A DNA stretch of 64,000 nucleotides from LMUY01 sp965199165 (lineage in GTDB: Bacteria; Pseudomonadota; Alphaproteobacteria; Acetobacterales; Acetobacteraceae). The notes under the pieces were generated by a model that ran no database searches, was not told the DNA's origin, and saw only the letters and a program-made list of their open reading frames with translations. The position numbers were made by a program, and so were the translations under genes. Location of the stretch: the NCBI GenBank assembly GCA_965199165.1, contig OZ240681.1, forward strand, positions 2,976,001-3,040,000, read 5' to 3'. Shown piece after piece: positions 15,741 to 24,585 of the stretch; position 1 is the stretch's first letter, and each line of letters opens with the position of its first letter.

Positions 15741-16138
15741 GTGTGACCCTGCTCGCCTGCACGGCTTGCGGGCACGTCTGCTTCCCGGCCCGCCAGCTTT
15801 GCCACCGCTGCGGCAGCGCCGACTGGACGGGTGTGCCAGCGGCGTGCGGCGTGGTGGAGGAGGCGACCGCCGTGCTGTACCAGACGGATGCGCAAAGCGC
15901 CGCCGGGCCGTGCTGCTTGGCCTCGGTCCGCACGGCCGGCGTCGTGCTCCTGGTTCGCCTGGACCAGCCGGCCAAGCCGGGGCAGGCGGTGACGCTGCGC
16001 ATGGATGGCGGCGCCGTGTTGGGAAACGTCCACGACCAAAAACCCTCTCCCCCTGGGAGAGGGCAGGGTGAGGGTCGGCCACCGGCCTTTCCCGAAGACC
16101 CTCACCCCGACCCTCTCCCAAAGCGAGAGGGAAAATAG
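15737..16138 (+). CDS. DUF35 zinc-ribbon/OB-fold protein, partner of the thiolase-like enzyme
   Basis: 133-residue protein with a rubredoxin-like zinc ribbon at the N-terminus (Cys8, Cys11, Cys22, Cys25 in CTACG...CHRCG), then an OB-fold of about 75 residues (VEEATAVLYQT... to ...VTLRMDGGAVLG). Family members form complexes with thiolase-like proteins or with HMG-CoA-synthase-type enzymes. The final ~35 residues (from about QKPSPPGRGQGEG onward, ending PDPLPKREGK) are not OB-fold: they are translation of a palindromic intergenic repeat at 16043-16131 and probably a disordered tail. The original stop was presumably lost or replaced when the repeat arrived. GTG start overlaps the thiolase stop. 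Confidence 0.85.
   Translation: MSVTLLACTACGHVCFPARQLCHRCGSADWTGVPAACGVVEEATAVLYQTDAQSAAGPCCLASVRTAGVVLLVRLDQPAKPGQAVTLRMDGGAVLGNVHDQKPSPPGRGQGEGRPPAFPEDPHPDPLPKREGK
16043..16131. repeat. Paired GC-rich palindromic repeat (REP/BIME-like) inside a gene's 3' end
   Basis: Two oppositely oriented copies of the window's repeat: one at 16043-16075 (CCCTCTCCCCCTGGGAGAGG core followed by GTGAGGGT) and one at 16098-16131 (ACCCTCACC then the hairpin core), separated by about 22 bases. It lies within the last codons of the DUF35 gene and just before the convergent livF stop. Confidence 0.85.
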
Positions 16139-16155
16139 TCCGACATAGGCGTGCC

Positions 16156-16878
16156 CTAACCAGCAACCCCCAGGTAGAACTCGACCACGCGCGGGTCGGC
16201 GCGCAACTTTGCCGCGTCGCCCTCGGCCACCACCGCCCCGTGTTCCAGCACGTAGCCGTAATCGGCGATCTGCAGCGCCGCGCGCGCATTCTGCTCCACC
16301 AGCAGGATGGACACGCCGCTTGCACGCAGGTCGACCACGATCCGCAGGATCTCGGCCACGATGCGCGGCGCCAGGCCGAGCGACGGCTCGTCCAGCATCA
16401 GCAGCCGCGGGCGGCCGAGCAGGGCGCGCGCCAGCGCCAGCATCTGCCGCTCCCCGCCCGACAGCGTCTCCGCCAATTGGCCGGACCGCTCCCGCAGGCG
16501 CGGGAACTGTGCATACACTGCGTCGAGCGCGGCAAGCCGACTTGCCCGGGAGTCCCGCCGCCGGCCGAACCCGCCAAGCAGCAGGTTGTCCCGCACCGAC
16601 ATGGCACCGAACAGCGCCCGGCTCTCCGGCACCAGCGCCAGCCCGGCGTCCACCCGATCCTCCATCGCGTCCGCGCCCACGGCACGGCCGGCGAAGCGGA
16701 TGTCGCCACGGGCCGGCAGCGCGCCCATGAGGGCCAGCACGAGGGTGGACTTGCCGGCCCCGTTCGGCCCGATGACGGTGACGATCTGGCCGGGGGCGAC
16801 ACTCAGGTCCACCTGCCGCACCGCCTCCGCCTTGCCGTAGGAGACGCCCAAGCCACGCACCGCCAGCAACGGGGTCAT
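16156..16878 (-). CDS. Branched-chain-type ABC importer ATPase, LivF family
   Basis: 240-residue single ABC ATPase. Walker A is GPNGAGKS, the signature is LSGGERQML, Walker B is LLMLDEPSLGLAP, and the switch His region ends ILLVEQNARAAL, diagnostic for LivF. It would hydrolyse ATP with the LivG half of the fused LivM-LivG protein whose gene overlaps by ATGA. It is the last gene of the long minus-strand operon starting at 24539 and converges with the DUF35 gene (17 bases apart). Substrate unknown: Liv systems import amino acids, aromatic acids, amides or urea. Confidence 0.93.
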   Translation of the reverse strand: MTPLLAVRGLGVSYGKAEAVRQVDLSVAPGQIVTVIGPNGAGKSTLVLALMGALPARGDIRFAGRAVGADAMEDRVDAGLALVPESRALFGAMSVRDNLLLGGFGRRRDSRASRLAALDAVYAQFPRLRERSGQLAETLSGGERQMLALARALLGRPRLLMLDEPSLGLAPRIVAEILRIVVDLRASGVSILLVEQNARAALQIADYGYVLEHGAVVAEGDAAKLRADPRVVEFYLGVAG

Positions 16879-18632
16879 GGCGCCCCGCCCAGGTAGGCGT
16901 CCAGCACGGCCGGGTCGCGGCGGATCGCCTCAGGCGGCCCGTCGGCGATCTTGGCGCCGAAATCCATCACCATGATGCGGTCCACCAGGCCCATCACGAA
17001 GCCCATGTCATGCTCGACCAGCAGGATCGACAGGCCCTGTCCGCGCAACGTCGCGAGCAGCGCTGACAGCGCCTGCTTCTCCCCGTGCCGCAGCCCGGCG
17101 GCTGGCTCATCCAGCAGCAGCAGGGCCGGGTCGGCGGCCAGGGCGCGGGCGATCTCCAGCAGCCGCTGCTGCCCGAGCGCGAGGCTGGCGGCCGGCCGCG
17201 CTGCCAGGTGGCCGATGCCGACGCGGTCGAGCTGTCGCTGCGCCTCCCGCAGCAGGCTGGCCTCTTCCGCGCGGTCCAGCCGGGTGACCGCGGCCAGCAC
17301 GCCGCGGCGCCCGCGGCGGTGCGCCCCCAGCGCCGCGTTCTCCAGCACCGACATGCCGGGCCGCAGCAGCACGTGCTGGAACGTCCGCGCCACGCCCAGC
17401 GCTGCGATCCGGCGAGACGGCAGGCCCTCGATCCGCTGCCCGGACAGGGTGATCCGCCCGCTATCCGTAGACAGCACGCCGGTCAGCAGGTTGAACAGGG
17501 TCGACTTGCCGGCGCCGTTCGGCCCGATCACCGCGAGGATCTCCCCGGCATGCAGGGCGAGGCTGACCCCGTTGACCGCGACCAGGCCGCCGAACCGCTT
17601 CACCGCCGCCTCCACCGCGAGCAGCAGGCCGCCCGCCGCCGGTTGCGTGCGGCACGCCAGCGCCGGTGCGTCCGCAGGCGCCGTGCGCGACGGCCGGGCC
17701 GGCAGCACGCGCGCCAGCAGCGGCATCAGCCCGGACGAAGCGGTTTGCAGCAGCAGCATCACCAGCAGGCCGAACGCCGCCATCTCGAAGCTGCCGCTGC
17801 GGCCGAGCAGCCATGGCAGGAACTCCCGCAGCCAGTTCTGCACCGTCTCGAAGACGATCGGCCCCACCAGCGCGCCGCCCAGGCTGCCGACGCCGCCGAT
17901 CACCACCATGAACAGGTCATCCAGCGAGGCGGCGACGTTGAACGGCCCCGGGTTGACCACGCGGACCTGATGCGCCTGCAACCACCCGGCGACGCCGGCC
18001 AGCAGCGCCGCGATCACGAACACCGCCAGCTTCAGCCCCGCGGTGGGCACGCCCAGGCTTTCCGCCATGGTGCGTGCCGGCAGGCTGCGGATGGCGCGGC
18101 CGATGCGGCTGTCCAGCAGGTTGGCCGCCGCGAGGAACGCCAGCCCGGCGATGGCCCAAACCAGCGCGTCGATGATCCGGGGCGCGGCGAAATCCACCGG
18201 TCCCAGCCGGATCGGCGGCAGCCCGATCATGCCGTTGAAGCCGCCGAACCCCGGCATGTTGCCGAGCAGGGTGACGATGCCCGTCCCCCAGGCCAGCGTG
18301 CCCAGCACCAGGTAGTGCCCGGCCAGCCGCACCGTCACCGCACCCAGCACCAGCGCGGCCACCGCCACGGCCGCCAGGCTGACGGGCAGGCTCTCCAGTG
18401 CGGACCAGCCATAGCCCGTGGTCAGCTTCGCAGTGGCGTAGGCGCCGATGCCGCAGAACGCCGCCTGGCCGAACGAGGTCAGCCCGGCCACGCCCGTCAG
18501 CAGCACCAGCCCGATGGCGACCAGGCAGTCGATGCCGATATAGGTGAACGACGTCACCAGCCCCGCAGGCGCCAGCACCGGAACCGCGGCGACGGCCAGC
18601 GCCACGGCCAGCAACATGGCGCGATACGCCAT
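16875..18632 (-). CDS. Branched-chain-type ABC importer permease-ATPase fusion (LivM-LivG)
   Basis: 585-residue fusion. Residues 1-300 are a LivM permease with eight to ten hydrophobic segments and the LivM signature GLTSFGQAAFCGIGAYATA, ending with VVIGGVGSLGGALVGPIVF. A linker of about 40 residues leads to the LivG ATPase (about 345-585), with Walker A GPNGAGKS, LALGQQRLLEIARAL as a degenerate signature, Walker B LLLLDEPAAGL and SILLVEHDMGFVM. The LivM-LivG fusion occurs in some proteobacterial Liv systems. The start at 18632 overlaps the livH stop by ATGA; an in-frame extension to 19541 is antisense-frame noise inside livH. Confidence 0.93.
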   Translation of the reverse strand: MAYRAMLLAVALAVAAVPVLAPAGLVTSFTYIGIDCLVAIGLVLLTGVAGLTSFGQAAFCGIGAYATAKLTTGYGWSALESLPVSLAAVAVAALVLGAVTVRLAGHYLVLGTLAWGTGIVTLLGNMPGFGGFNGMIGLPPIRLGPVDFAAPRIIDALVWAIAGLAFLAAANLLDSRIGRAIRSLPARTMAESLGVPTAGLKLAVFVIAALLAGVAGWLQAHQVRVVNPGPFNVAASLDDLFMVVIGGVGSLGGALVGPIVFETVQNWLREFLPWLLGRSGSFEMAAFGLLVMLLLQTASSGLMPLLARVLPARPSRTAPADAPALACRTQPAAGGLLLAVEAAVKRFGGLVAVNGVSLALHAGEILAVIGPNGAGKSTLFNLLTGVLSTDSGRITLSGQRIEGLPSRRIAALGVARTFQHVLLRPGMSVLENAALGAHRRGRRGVLAAVTRLDRAEEASLLREAQRQLDRVGIGHLAARPAASLALGQQRLLEIARALAADPALLLLDEPAAGLRHGEKQALSALLATLRGQGLSILLVEHDMGFVMGLVDRIMVMDFGAKIADGPPEAIRRDPAVLDAYLGGAP

Positions 18633-19651
18633 CACGCCTCCGGATCCTCCACGATGCGGGTGATGGCGGAGCGCCATAGCAGGAATGGGATCAGCAGCGC
18701 GTAGACCAGCACGTCCTTGAAGGCGGAGGCGTAGAAGGAGACGAAGGTCTCCGCCACGCCGACCAGCAGCGCCCCCAGCAGCGACAGCGGGAAGCTGGCC
18801 ATGCCGCCGATGACCGTGCCGATGAAGCCCTTCAACCCGATGCCGAAGCCGGAATCGTAATACAGCGCCGTGACCGGCCCGATCAGCACACCGGACAGGG
18901 CGCCGATGCTGCTGGCCAGGGTGAAGGCGAGCGCCCCCGCTGCCTCCGTCCGCACGCCCATCAGCCGGGCGCCGAACCGGTTGATCGCCGTCGCCCGCAG
19001 CGCCTTGCCCCACAGCGTATACTGCGTGAACAGCCACAGCCCGGTCATCAGCGACAGCGACACCGCGACGATCAGCAGGAACTGGTAGGACAGCCGGGTG
19101 ACCTGCACGTCCAGCCGGCCGGGCAGGAAGGCGGGGGTGCGGAAGCTCTCCGACCCGTAGGCCATCTGGCCGAAGCCGAGCAGGGAGAAATGCACCGCCA
19201 CCGCCATGAACAGCAGCATCAGCATGGACCGGTCTGCCAGCGGCCGGAATGCCAGGCGGTAGACGGCGAAGCCCATCGGCCCGACCAGTGCCAGCACCAG
19301 CAGGATCTGCACGATCGCCGACGGGCGCAGCGGCGCGAGCCAGAGGATCAGCGGTGCCACCAGTAGCGGCGGCAGGAGGCAGCCCAGTGCCGCGCGCCAC
19401 CGCCGGCCGCGCAGCAGCTCCGCACCCGCCGCCAGCACGCCCACGCCCAGCGCGATCCACACGGTGCCGGGCGCCAAGCCCTGCCGCAGCATCGCCAGGC
19501 TGACCGCGCCCATGACCAGGAAGTCCCCCGCCGGGATCCATAGGATGCGGGTGACCAGGAACACCAGCAGGATGCTCAGCGTGAGCAGGGCGTAGATGAA
19601 CCCGCTGGTCAGCCCGTCCTGCACCAGCAGCAGCGCGACGTTGGCCGTCAC
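18632..19651 (-). CDS. Branched-chain-type ABC importer permease, LivH family
   Basis: 339-residue inner-membrane protein, with the LivH N-terminus LLLVQDGLTSGFIYALLTLSILLVF and later RATAINRFGARLMGV (the EAA-like coupling region) and GFIGTVIGGMASFPLSLLGALLVG. About eight to nine hydrophobic segments are visible. It is longer than the typical ~290-300 residues because of a hydrophobic insert after about residue 65 (LRGRRWRAALGCLLPPLLVAPL region). It lies 7 bases after the binding-protein gene and overlaps livMG. Confidence 0.93.
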   Translation of the reverse strand: MTANVALLLVQDGLTSGFIYALLTLSILLVFLVTRILWIPAGDFLVMGAVSLAMLRQGLAPGTVWIALGVGVLAAGAELLRGRRWRAALGCLLPPLLVAPLILWLAPLRPSAIVQILLVLALVGPMGFAVYRLAFRPLADRSMLMLLFMAVAVHFSLLGFGQMAYGSESFRTPAFLPGRLDVQVTRLSYQFLLIVAVSLSLMTGLWLFTQYTLWGKALRATAINRFGARLMGVRTEAAGALAFTLASSIGALSGVLIGPVTALYYDSGFGIGLKGFIGTVIGGMASFPLSLLGALLVGVAETFVSFYASAFKDVLVYALLIPFLLWRSAITRIVEDPEA

Positions 19652-19658
19652 CGCGGCG

Positions 19659-20789
19659 TCACGGCACCAGGTGGAATGCCCCGTCCTTGACCACGACGAT
19701 CACGCGGGAACGGTCGTCCACGCCGTAATGGTCCTGCGGGGTGAAGTGATACACCGCGTTGGTGCCGACCACGTCGTGCCCCTCCTGCAAGGCGTCGCGC
19801 AGGGCGATGCGGAACTCGGGCGTGCCGGGCTTGGCCAGCTTCACCGCCCGCGCCACCGCGGCGTCCAGCACCAACATGCCGTCCCAGGCATAGCCGGAGA
19901 TCGGGCTTGCCGCTCCCTTGCCCCATTTGGCGTCGAACTTCGCGATGAAGTCCAGCGAGACCGCCTTGATCGGGTTGCTGTCCGGCAGGTCCTGCGCCAC
20001 CACGATCGGGCCGGAGGGCAGCATGGTGCCATCCCCGGCCGCGCCCAGCGCGTCGATGAACGGCTTCATCACCGAGCCATGGGTCTGGTAGATGAACCCG
20101 TCATAGCCCTGGTCCCGCAGCGTCGTCTCCGGCAACGCGCCGGACGTGCCGGACGCGCCGACGAACACCGCGTCCGGACTGGCGGCGATGACCTTGAGCG
20201 CCTGGGCGGTCACCGACGTGTCGGTGCGGCCGAACCGCTCGCCCGTCGCCACCGTGATGCCGGCTGGCTTGGCGGCCTGGTTCAGCGCATCCCAGTTCAG
20301 GTCCCCCCAGCCGTCGTTGTAGCCGAGGAAGGCGATGGTCTTCACGCCACGCTTCTTCGCGTCCGCGATGACCGCCGACACCATGATCGGCACCGGCTGC
20401 GGCAGGCTGAAAACGAAGGGGCGATGCACGTCGGAGATCACCACCGGGCTGAGCGCGATCTGCGGCGTCTGCGCCGCCACCGCGATGTCCATCATGGCGG
20501 CGGCGGTGATGGAGGAGGTGGAGCCGAGGATGGCATCCACCTTCGCGTCCACGAAGCTGCGGGCGTTCTTGGCCGCGGTCGTGGCGTCGGTGCCGTCATC
20601 CAGCAGGGTGTAGTGCACCGGCACCCCGCCCAGCGTCTTCGGGTAGATGTCCGCCGCGTTGCGGTACGGGATGCCGTTGGCCGCGTTCGGCCCGGTGAGG
20701 GTGGCGGAGATCCCGACCGTGATCTCCTGCGCCGCGGCCAGGTGCACCACGCAGCAGCCGGCCAGCACCAGGGCAAGACGCAGTCCCAT
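19659..20789 (-). CDS. Branched-chain-type ABC importer solute-binding protein (LivK family)
   Basis: 376-residue periplasmic binding protein. The signal peptide is MGLRLALVLAGCCVVHLAAA, cut before QEITVGISATLTGPNA, which is the conserved opening of the Peripla_BP_6 fold. The hinge and ligand region includes DAILGSTSSITAAAMMDIA and ALSPVVI. The start at 20789 rather than 20804 is chosen because GGGAG stands six bases in front of it. It is 22 bases after the TRAP permease gene, without a recognisable terminator in the gap, which suggests the Liv genes continue the TRAP operon. Confidence 0.92.
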   Translation of the reverse strand: MGLRLALVLAGCCVVHLAAAQEITVGISATLTGPNAANGIPYRNAADIYPKTLGGVPVHYTLLDDGTDATTAAKNARSFVDAKVDAILGSTSSITAAAMMDIAVAAQTPQIALSPVVISDVHRPFVFSLPQPVPIMVSAVIADAKKRGVKTIAFLGYNDGWGDLNWDALNQAAKPAGITVATGERFGRTDTSVTAQALKVIAASPDAVFVGASGTSGALPETTLRDQGYDGFIYQTHGSVMKPFIDALGAAGDGTMLPSGPIVVAQDLPDSNPIKAVSLDFIAKFDAKWGKGAASPISGYAWDGMLVLDAAVARAVKLAKPGTPEFRIALRDALQEGHDVVGTNAVYHFTPQDHYGVDDRSRVIVVVKDGAFHLVP

Positions 20790-20811
20790 GATCATCTCCC
20801 ACACAAAACGG

Positions 20812-22110
20812 TCATAGCGTCAGCAGGCCGGCGTAGCCAGGCAGCCACAGCGCCAGCTGCGGCAGGAAGGTGACCGCGAGCACGACCGCGAGCATGGCCA
20901 CGATGAAGGGCGGGATCTCGCGGAAGATTTCCGACAGCGGCGTGCCGGTCAGCCCGCTCATCACGAACAGCAGCAGGCCGTGCGGCGGCAGCGTCAGCCC
21001 CACCATCATGTTGAGCACGACGACGATGCCGAAATGGATCAGGTCGATGCCCAGCTGCTGCGCGATCGGGATCAGCAGCGGCACGATCACCAGCAGGATC
21101 GTCACCTCGTCCAGGAAGATCGCCAGGACCAGCATCAGCAGGTTGACGCAGAGCAGGAACTCGGTCGGCGTCAGGTGCCAGGACAGCAGGGTGCCCCCGA
21201 TCAGCTGCGGCACGTTCTCGTTGGCGACGGCGTAGTTGAACACGAAGGCGCCGGCCATGATGGTGGCGATCATCGTCGTGGCCTTCACCGTGGCGAACAC
21301 CACCGCGAACAAGTGCCGCACCCGCAGCGTGCGATACACCAGCAGCGCCAGGGCGAGCGCGTAGGCGGCGGCGATGGCGGCGGCCTCGGTCGGCGTGGTC
21401 ACGCCCGAATAGATCAGCCCGAGCAGGATGACGGGCAGCAGCAAGGGTGGGATGGCGCGCACGAAGATGCCGGGCAGCGCGCGCCACGGCGTCCGCGCCT
21501 CGCGCGGGAAGTCGCGCCGCCGTGCGACGATGCCGACCGCCGCCATCAGCGCGGCCGCCAGCAGCGCGGCCGGCACCAGCCCGCCCAGCAGCATGGCGCC
21601 GACCGAGGCGTTGGCGATCAGCGCGTAGAAGATCATCGGGATCGACGTCGGCATCAGCGGCCCGAGCGTGGCGGAGGCGACGGAGGTGGCGGCCGCGAAG
21701 CCGCGCGGGTAGCGCCCATCCTTGGCCATCATCCGCGCCACGATCAGCCCGGGGCCGGATGCGTCCGCCACGGCGCTGCCGCTCATGCCGGAGAAGATCA
21801 GGTTGGAGACGACGTTCACCTGGGCGAGCCCGCCGGGCAGGTGACCCACCAGGGCGGAACCGCAGCCCAGCAGCCGCTCGATCACGCCGCTGGCGTTCAT
21901 GACGTTGGCCACGAAGATGAACAGCGGGATCGCGATCAGCAGGTAGCTGTTGTACAGCCCGTTCATTGTCTGGTCCGTCACCAGGCCGAGGTCCTGGTGG
22001 CTCGCCATCAGATAGGCGAATCCTGCGCCCAGCATGGACAGGCCGAGCGGCGCGCCCAGCACGGCGAACACGCCGAAACTCCCCAGCAGCACCCAAAGCC
22101 CCCACGTCAT
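20812..22110 (-). CDS. TRAP transporter large permease (DctM family)
   Basis: 432-residue integral membrane protein with about twelve hydrophobic segments. Landmarks are LIAIPLFIFVANVMNASGVIERLL, LIFSGMSGSAVADASGPG and LGPLMPTSIPMIFYALIAN, all typical of DctM, and the C-terminal LTLPPHGLLLFVMSGLTG. It is the Na+-coupled channel subunit of a TRAP importer together with the small permease encoded 7 bases upstream. Confidence 0.95.
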   Translation of the reverse strand: MTWGLWVLLGSFGVFAVLGAPLGLSMLGAGFAYLMASHQDLGLVTDQTMNGLYNSYLLIAIPLFIFVANVMNASGVIERLLGCGSALVGHLPGGLAQVNVVSNLIFSGMSGSAVADASGPGLIVARMMAKDGRYPRGFAAATSVASATLGPLMPTSIPMIFYALIANASVGAMLLGGLVPAALLAAALMAAVGIVARRRDFPREARTPWRALPGIFVRAIPPLLLPVILLGLIYSGVTTPTEAAAIAAAYALALALLVYRTLRVRHLFAVVFATVKATTMIATIMAGAFVFNYAVANENVPQLIGGTLLSWHLTPTEFLLCVNLLMLVLAIFLDEVTILLVIVPLLIPIAQQLGIDLIHFGIVVVLNMMVGLTLPPHGLLLFVMSGLTGTPLSEIFREIPPFIVAMLAVVLAVTFLPQLALWLPGYAGLLTL

Positions 22111-22117
22111 CCCGCCG

Positions 22118-22618
22118 TCAGACCTGCGCGCGCCAGTTCGGGCCGCAGAGCCGCATCACCGACCAGGCGGCGCGGAGCGGGACGGTGGCGATGAACACGC
22201 CGAAGCAGAGGTAGACGTAGTCCAACCGCAGGCCGAGCACCGGCGTGCGTTCGCGCCACAGGAACAGGATGTAGCCGATCGTGTCCGGCGTCACGTAGAG
22301 GAACAGCCCCGTGAACAGCAGGCCGCGCAGGATGCCCATCGCCCGTCGCGCACCGGGTGGCACGGCATGCGTCACCAGGTCGAAGCGGACGTGGTCGCGC
22401 TCGCCCATGATGAAGGCGTTGGCCCAGAAGATGATCCAGATGAACAGGATGATGCAGACTTCGTCCGCCCAGGCCATCTCGGCATGCTCGCCATAGCGGG
22501 CGATGATCTTGGCGCAGAAGATCACGAACACCGCCGCGAACATCCCTGCCGCGACCAGGTTGGCGGCCAGCTGGGCGTAGCCCAGGCCCCGCGCCCAGGC
22601 CCTGGCCGGGGGCTGCAT
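22118..22618 (-). CDS. TRAP transporter small permease (DctQ family)
   Basis: 166-residue protein with four predicted membrane helices, including MFAAVFVIFCAKIIARYG and ADEVCIILFIWIIFWANAFIMGERDHVRFDL, the latter being the conserved DctQ stretch (W..E.......W..F.G.......H..VD). The start at 22618 overlaps the stop of the upstream solute-binding protein gene by one base (TAATG). Confidence 0.93.
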   Translation of the reverse strand: MQPPARAWARGLGYAQLAANLVAAGMFAAVFVIFCAKIIARYGEHAEMAWADEVCIILFIWIIFWANAFIMGERDHVRFDLVTHAVPPGARRAMGILRGLLFTGLFLYVTPDTIGYILFLWRERTPVLGLRLDYVYLCFGVFIATVPLRAAWSVMRLCGPNWRAQV

Positions 22619-23604
22619 TACGCCGTCGCCTGCACCTGCTGCATCAGCGCGGTGTTCCAGGCCTTCGCCGCCTCGGCACCCGCGTAGACCGTGTCGGCAT
22701 TGGCGCGGAAGGCGGCGAGGTCCGGCGTGTCCACGCTCAGCCCGCGCGCGGCCAGCCCGGCGGTGATGGTCTTCTCGTCGGCCAGCCGGCCCTCGTCGTT
22801 GGATGCGCCGGCGCGCTTGGCCGCCGCCCGCAGCGCCGCCTTCTGCTCCGGCGAGAGCTTGTTCCACGCGGGCGTGGCGATGTTGATGAACACCGGCTGC
22901 ACCAGGTGGCTGGTCAGCACGATCTGCTCCGTCACCTCGTAGAGCTTGGCGGCGTTGAAGATGGAGAGCGGGTTCTCCTGCCCGTCGATCGTCCCGGTCT
23001 TCAGCGCGAGGTATACCTCGGGCATGCCCATCGGCACGGCGTTGACCCCCAGCGAGCGGCCCAGCAGCAGCCATTCCGGGCCGGCCGTCATGCGCATCTT
23101 GACGCCGGCCAGGTCCGCCGGCGTCTTCGCCGGGCGGCGCTTGCGCAGGTTGACCTGGCGCGTGCCGAGATAGGTCACCGCGAGGATCTCGATGCCCATC
23201 TTGTCCGACACGTCGCGGCGGTAGGCCTCCCCGATCGGCCCGTCGAACACGTGGCGCAGATGGTCGTAGTCGCGGAACAGGTAGCCGCGGTTGAAGAAGC
23301 CGTATTCCGGGATTTGCTGCGCCACCTCGAAGGTGGTCATCGTGCTCATCTCCAGCGTGCCGCGCTGCATCGCCGGCACTTCGGTGCCCTGCTTGAACAG
23401 GGTGCCGGCCGGGTAGGTCTCCATCGCCAGCCCGACCTTGGCCGCGTCGAGTTCGGCCTTCATCTGCTCCAGCGCCTTGGACAGGAAGTCGCTGGGCGGC
23501 GCCGCGGTGGAGACGCGGATGCGCACCGGGGCCGGCTGCGCTTTCGCGGCCCCGGTGACGGAGGCGGCAGCCAGGGTAGCGAGCGTGGCGCGTCGGGTGA
23601 TCAA
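22618..23604 (-). CDS. TRAP transporter solute-binding protein (DctP family)
   Basis: 328-residue periplasmic protein that captures an organic acid for the TRAP permease. A TTG start at 23604 is inferred: GGAGG stands five bases upstream, and translation gives a Tat/Sec-like leader (MITRRATLATLAAASVTGAAKA) before QPAPVRIRVSTAAPP. The family landmarks are GTLEMSTMTTFEVAQQIPEY, RQVNLRKRRPAKTPADLAGVKMR (the conserved carboxylate-binding Arg lies in this type of segment) and TIDGQENPLSIF. Longer in-frame starts reach into the upstream hydrolase gene and are rejected. Confidence 0.9.
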   Translation of the reverse strand: MITRRATLATLAAASVTGAAKAQPAPVRIRVSTAAPPSDFLSKALEQMKAELDAAKVGLAMETYPAGTLFKQGTEVPAMQRGTLEMSTMTTFEVAQQIPEYGFFNRGYLFRDYDHLRHVFDGPIGEAYRRDVSDKMGIEILAVTYLGTRQVNLRKRRPAKTPADLAGVKMRMTAGPEWLLLGRSLGVNAVPMGMPEVYLALKTGTIDGQENPLSIFNAAKLYEVTEQIVLTSHLVQPVFINIATPAWNKLSPEQKAALRAAAKRAGASNDEGRLADEKTITAGLAARGLSVDTPDLAAFRANADTVYAGAEAAKAWNTALMQQVQATA

Positions 23605-23630
23605 GGCAGCCTCCTTCGACGTGGGACGGG

Positions 23631-24539
23631 TCAACCGTTCGGCGCCTGGATGCGGACGGTGAGGCTGCCGATTCCGTCCACCGACGCCTCCACCTGGTCG
23701 CCCACCGCCAGGAAGGTGCCCTTCGGCACGCCGACGCCGGCGGGCGTGCCGGTCAGCAGCACGTCGCCGGGGTCGAGCGTCATGATGCGGGAGGCGACCG
23801 CGATCTGCTCGGCGATGGAGAAGATCATCTGGCTGGTGCGCCCGTCCTGCTTCGGCGTGCCGTTGACGCTGAGCTGCAGGCCGACATCCTGCCAGTCCGG
23901 GTGCAGGTCGGCCGGCACGAAGCGCGGGCCGAGCGGGCAGCACGTGTCGTTGGCTTTGCCCGCCACCCAGTCGAGCTTGTAGAACGTCTCGGGCGCGCGG
24001 TTGTGGTCGCGGGCGGAGAAGTCGATCGCCACGGTGTAGCCGGCGACGTGCTCCAGCGCCGTTTCGACCGGCACGTTGCGGGCGCGGCGGCCGATCACCG
24101 CGGCCAGCTCGACCTCCCAGTCGAAGGCCGCCGTGCCGATCGGCATGTGCACGGTGTCGCCCTCGCCGACCACGGCGTTGCGCGGCGGCTTCATGAAGAA
24201 GAACAGCCGCTGCTCCTCTTTCTTGGCGCCGGGCATACCCATCTCGGCCAGGTGGTCGAAGTAGTTGGCGCCGGCGCACAGCACCTTGCCCGGATACAGC
24301 AGCGGCGGCAGGCGCGGCCCCGCCGCCACCCGGTCCGCAGGGTCGAGCTGTGCCAGGCTCGCCTCGATCGCGGCGCGCGAACGGTCCCAGTCGGCAAACA
24401 GGTCCATCACGGTCGCGATGCCGGGCAAGCCCGCTCGGGCCAGGCTGGGCTGCAGGCGATACAGCGTGCCGTCCACTTCCAGGCAGGCGGTCGGCTGCCC
24501 GGTGGCGATGGTGGCGAGTGACCAGGTCGGCGCGGTCAT
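23631..24539 (-). CDS. Fumarylacetoacetate hydrolase family protein
   Basis: 302-residue FAH-superfamily enzyme (hydrolysis of C-C bonds in acylpyruvates, hydration or decarboxylation of oxo-acids such as in homoprotocatechuate or tartrate-like pathways). Metal ligands fit the E-x-E...D arrangement: FDWEVELAAVIG and GYTVAIDFSARDHNR. The C-terminal DPGDVLLTGTPAGVG is highly characteristic. It is the first gene of the minus-strand unit that also contains the TRAP and Liv transporters, so it likely acts on the imported compound or its product. Exact substrate not predictable. Confidence 0.93.
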   Translation of the reverse strand: MTAPTWSLATIATGQPTACLEVDGTLYRLQPSLARAGLPGIATVMDLFADWDRSRAAIEASLAQLDPADRVAAGPRLPPLLYPGKVLCAGANYFDHLAEMGMPGAKKEEQRLFFFMKPPRNAVVGEGDTVHMPIGTAAFDWEVELAAVIGRRARNVPVETALEHVAGYTVAIDFSARDHNRAPETFYKLDWVAGKANDTCCPLGPRFVPADLHPDWQDVGLQLSVNGTPKQDGRTSQMIFSIAEQIAVASRIMTLDPGDVLLTGTPAGVGVPKGTFLAVGDQVEASVDGIGSLTVRIQAPNG

Positions 24540-24585
24540 GGGACCCCTTCAGCCTTTCGCAGGCTTGCTATAGAGCCACGATGAA

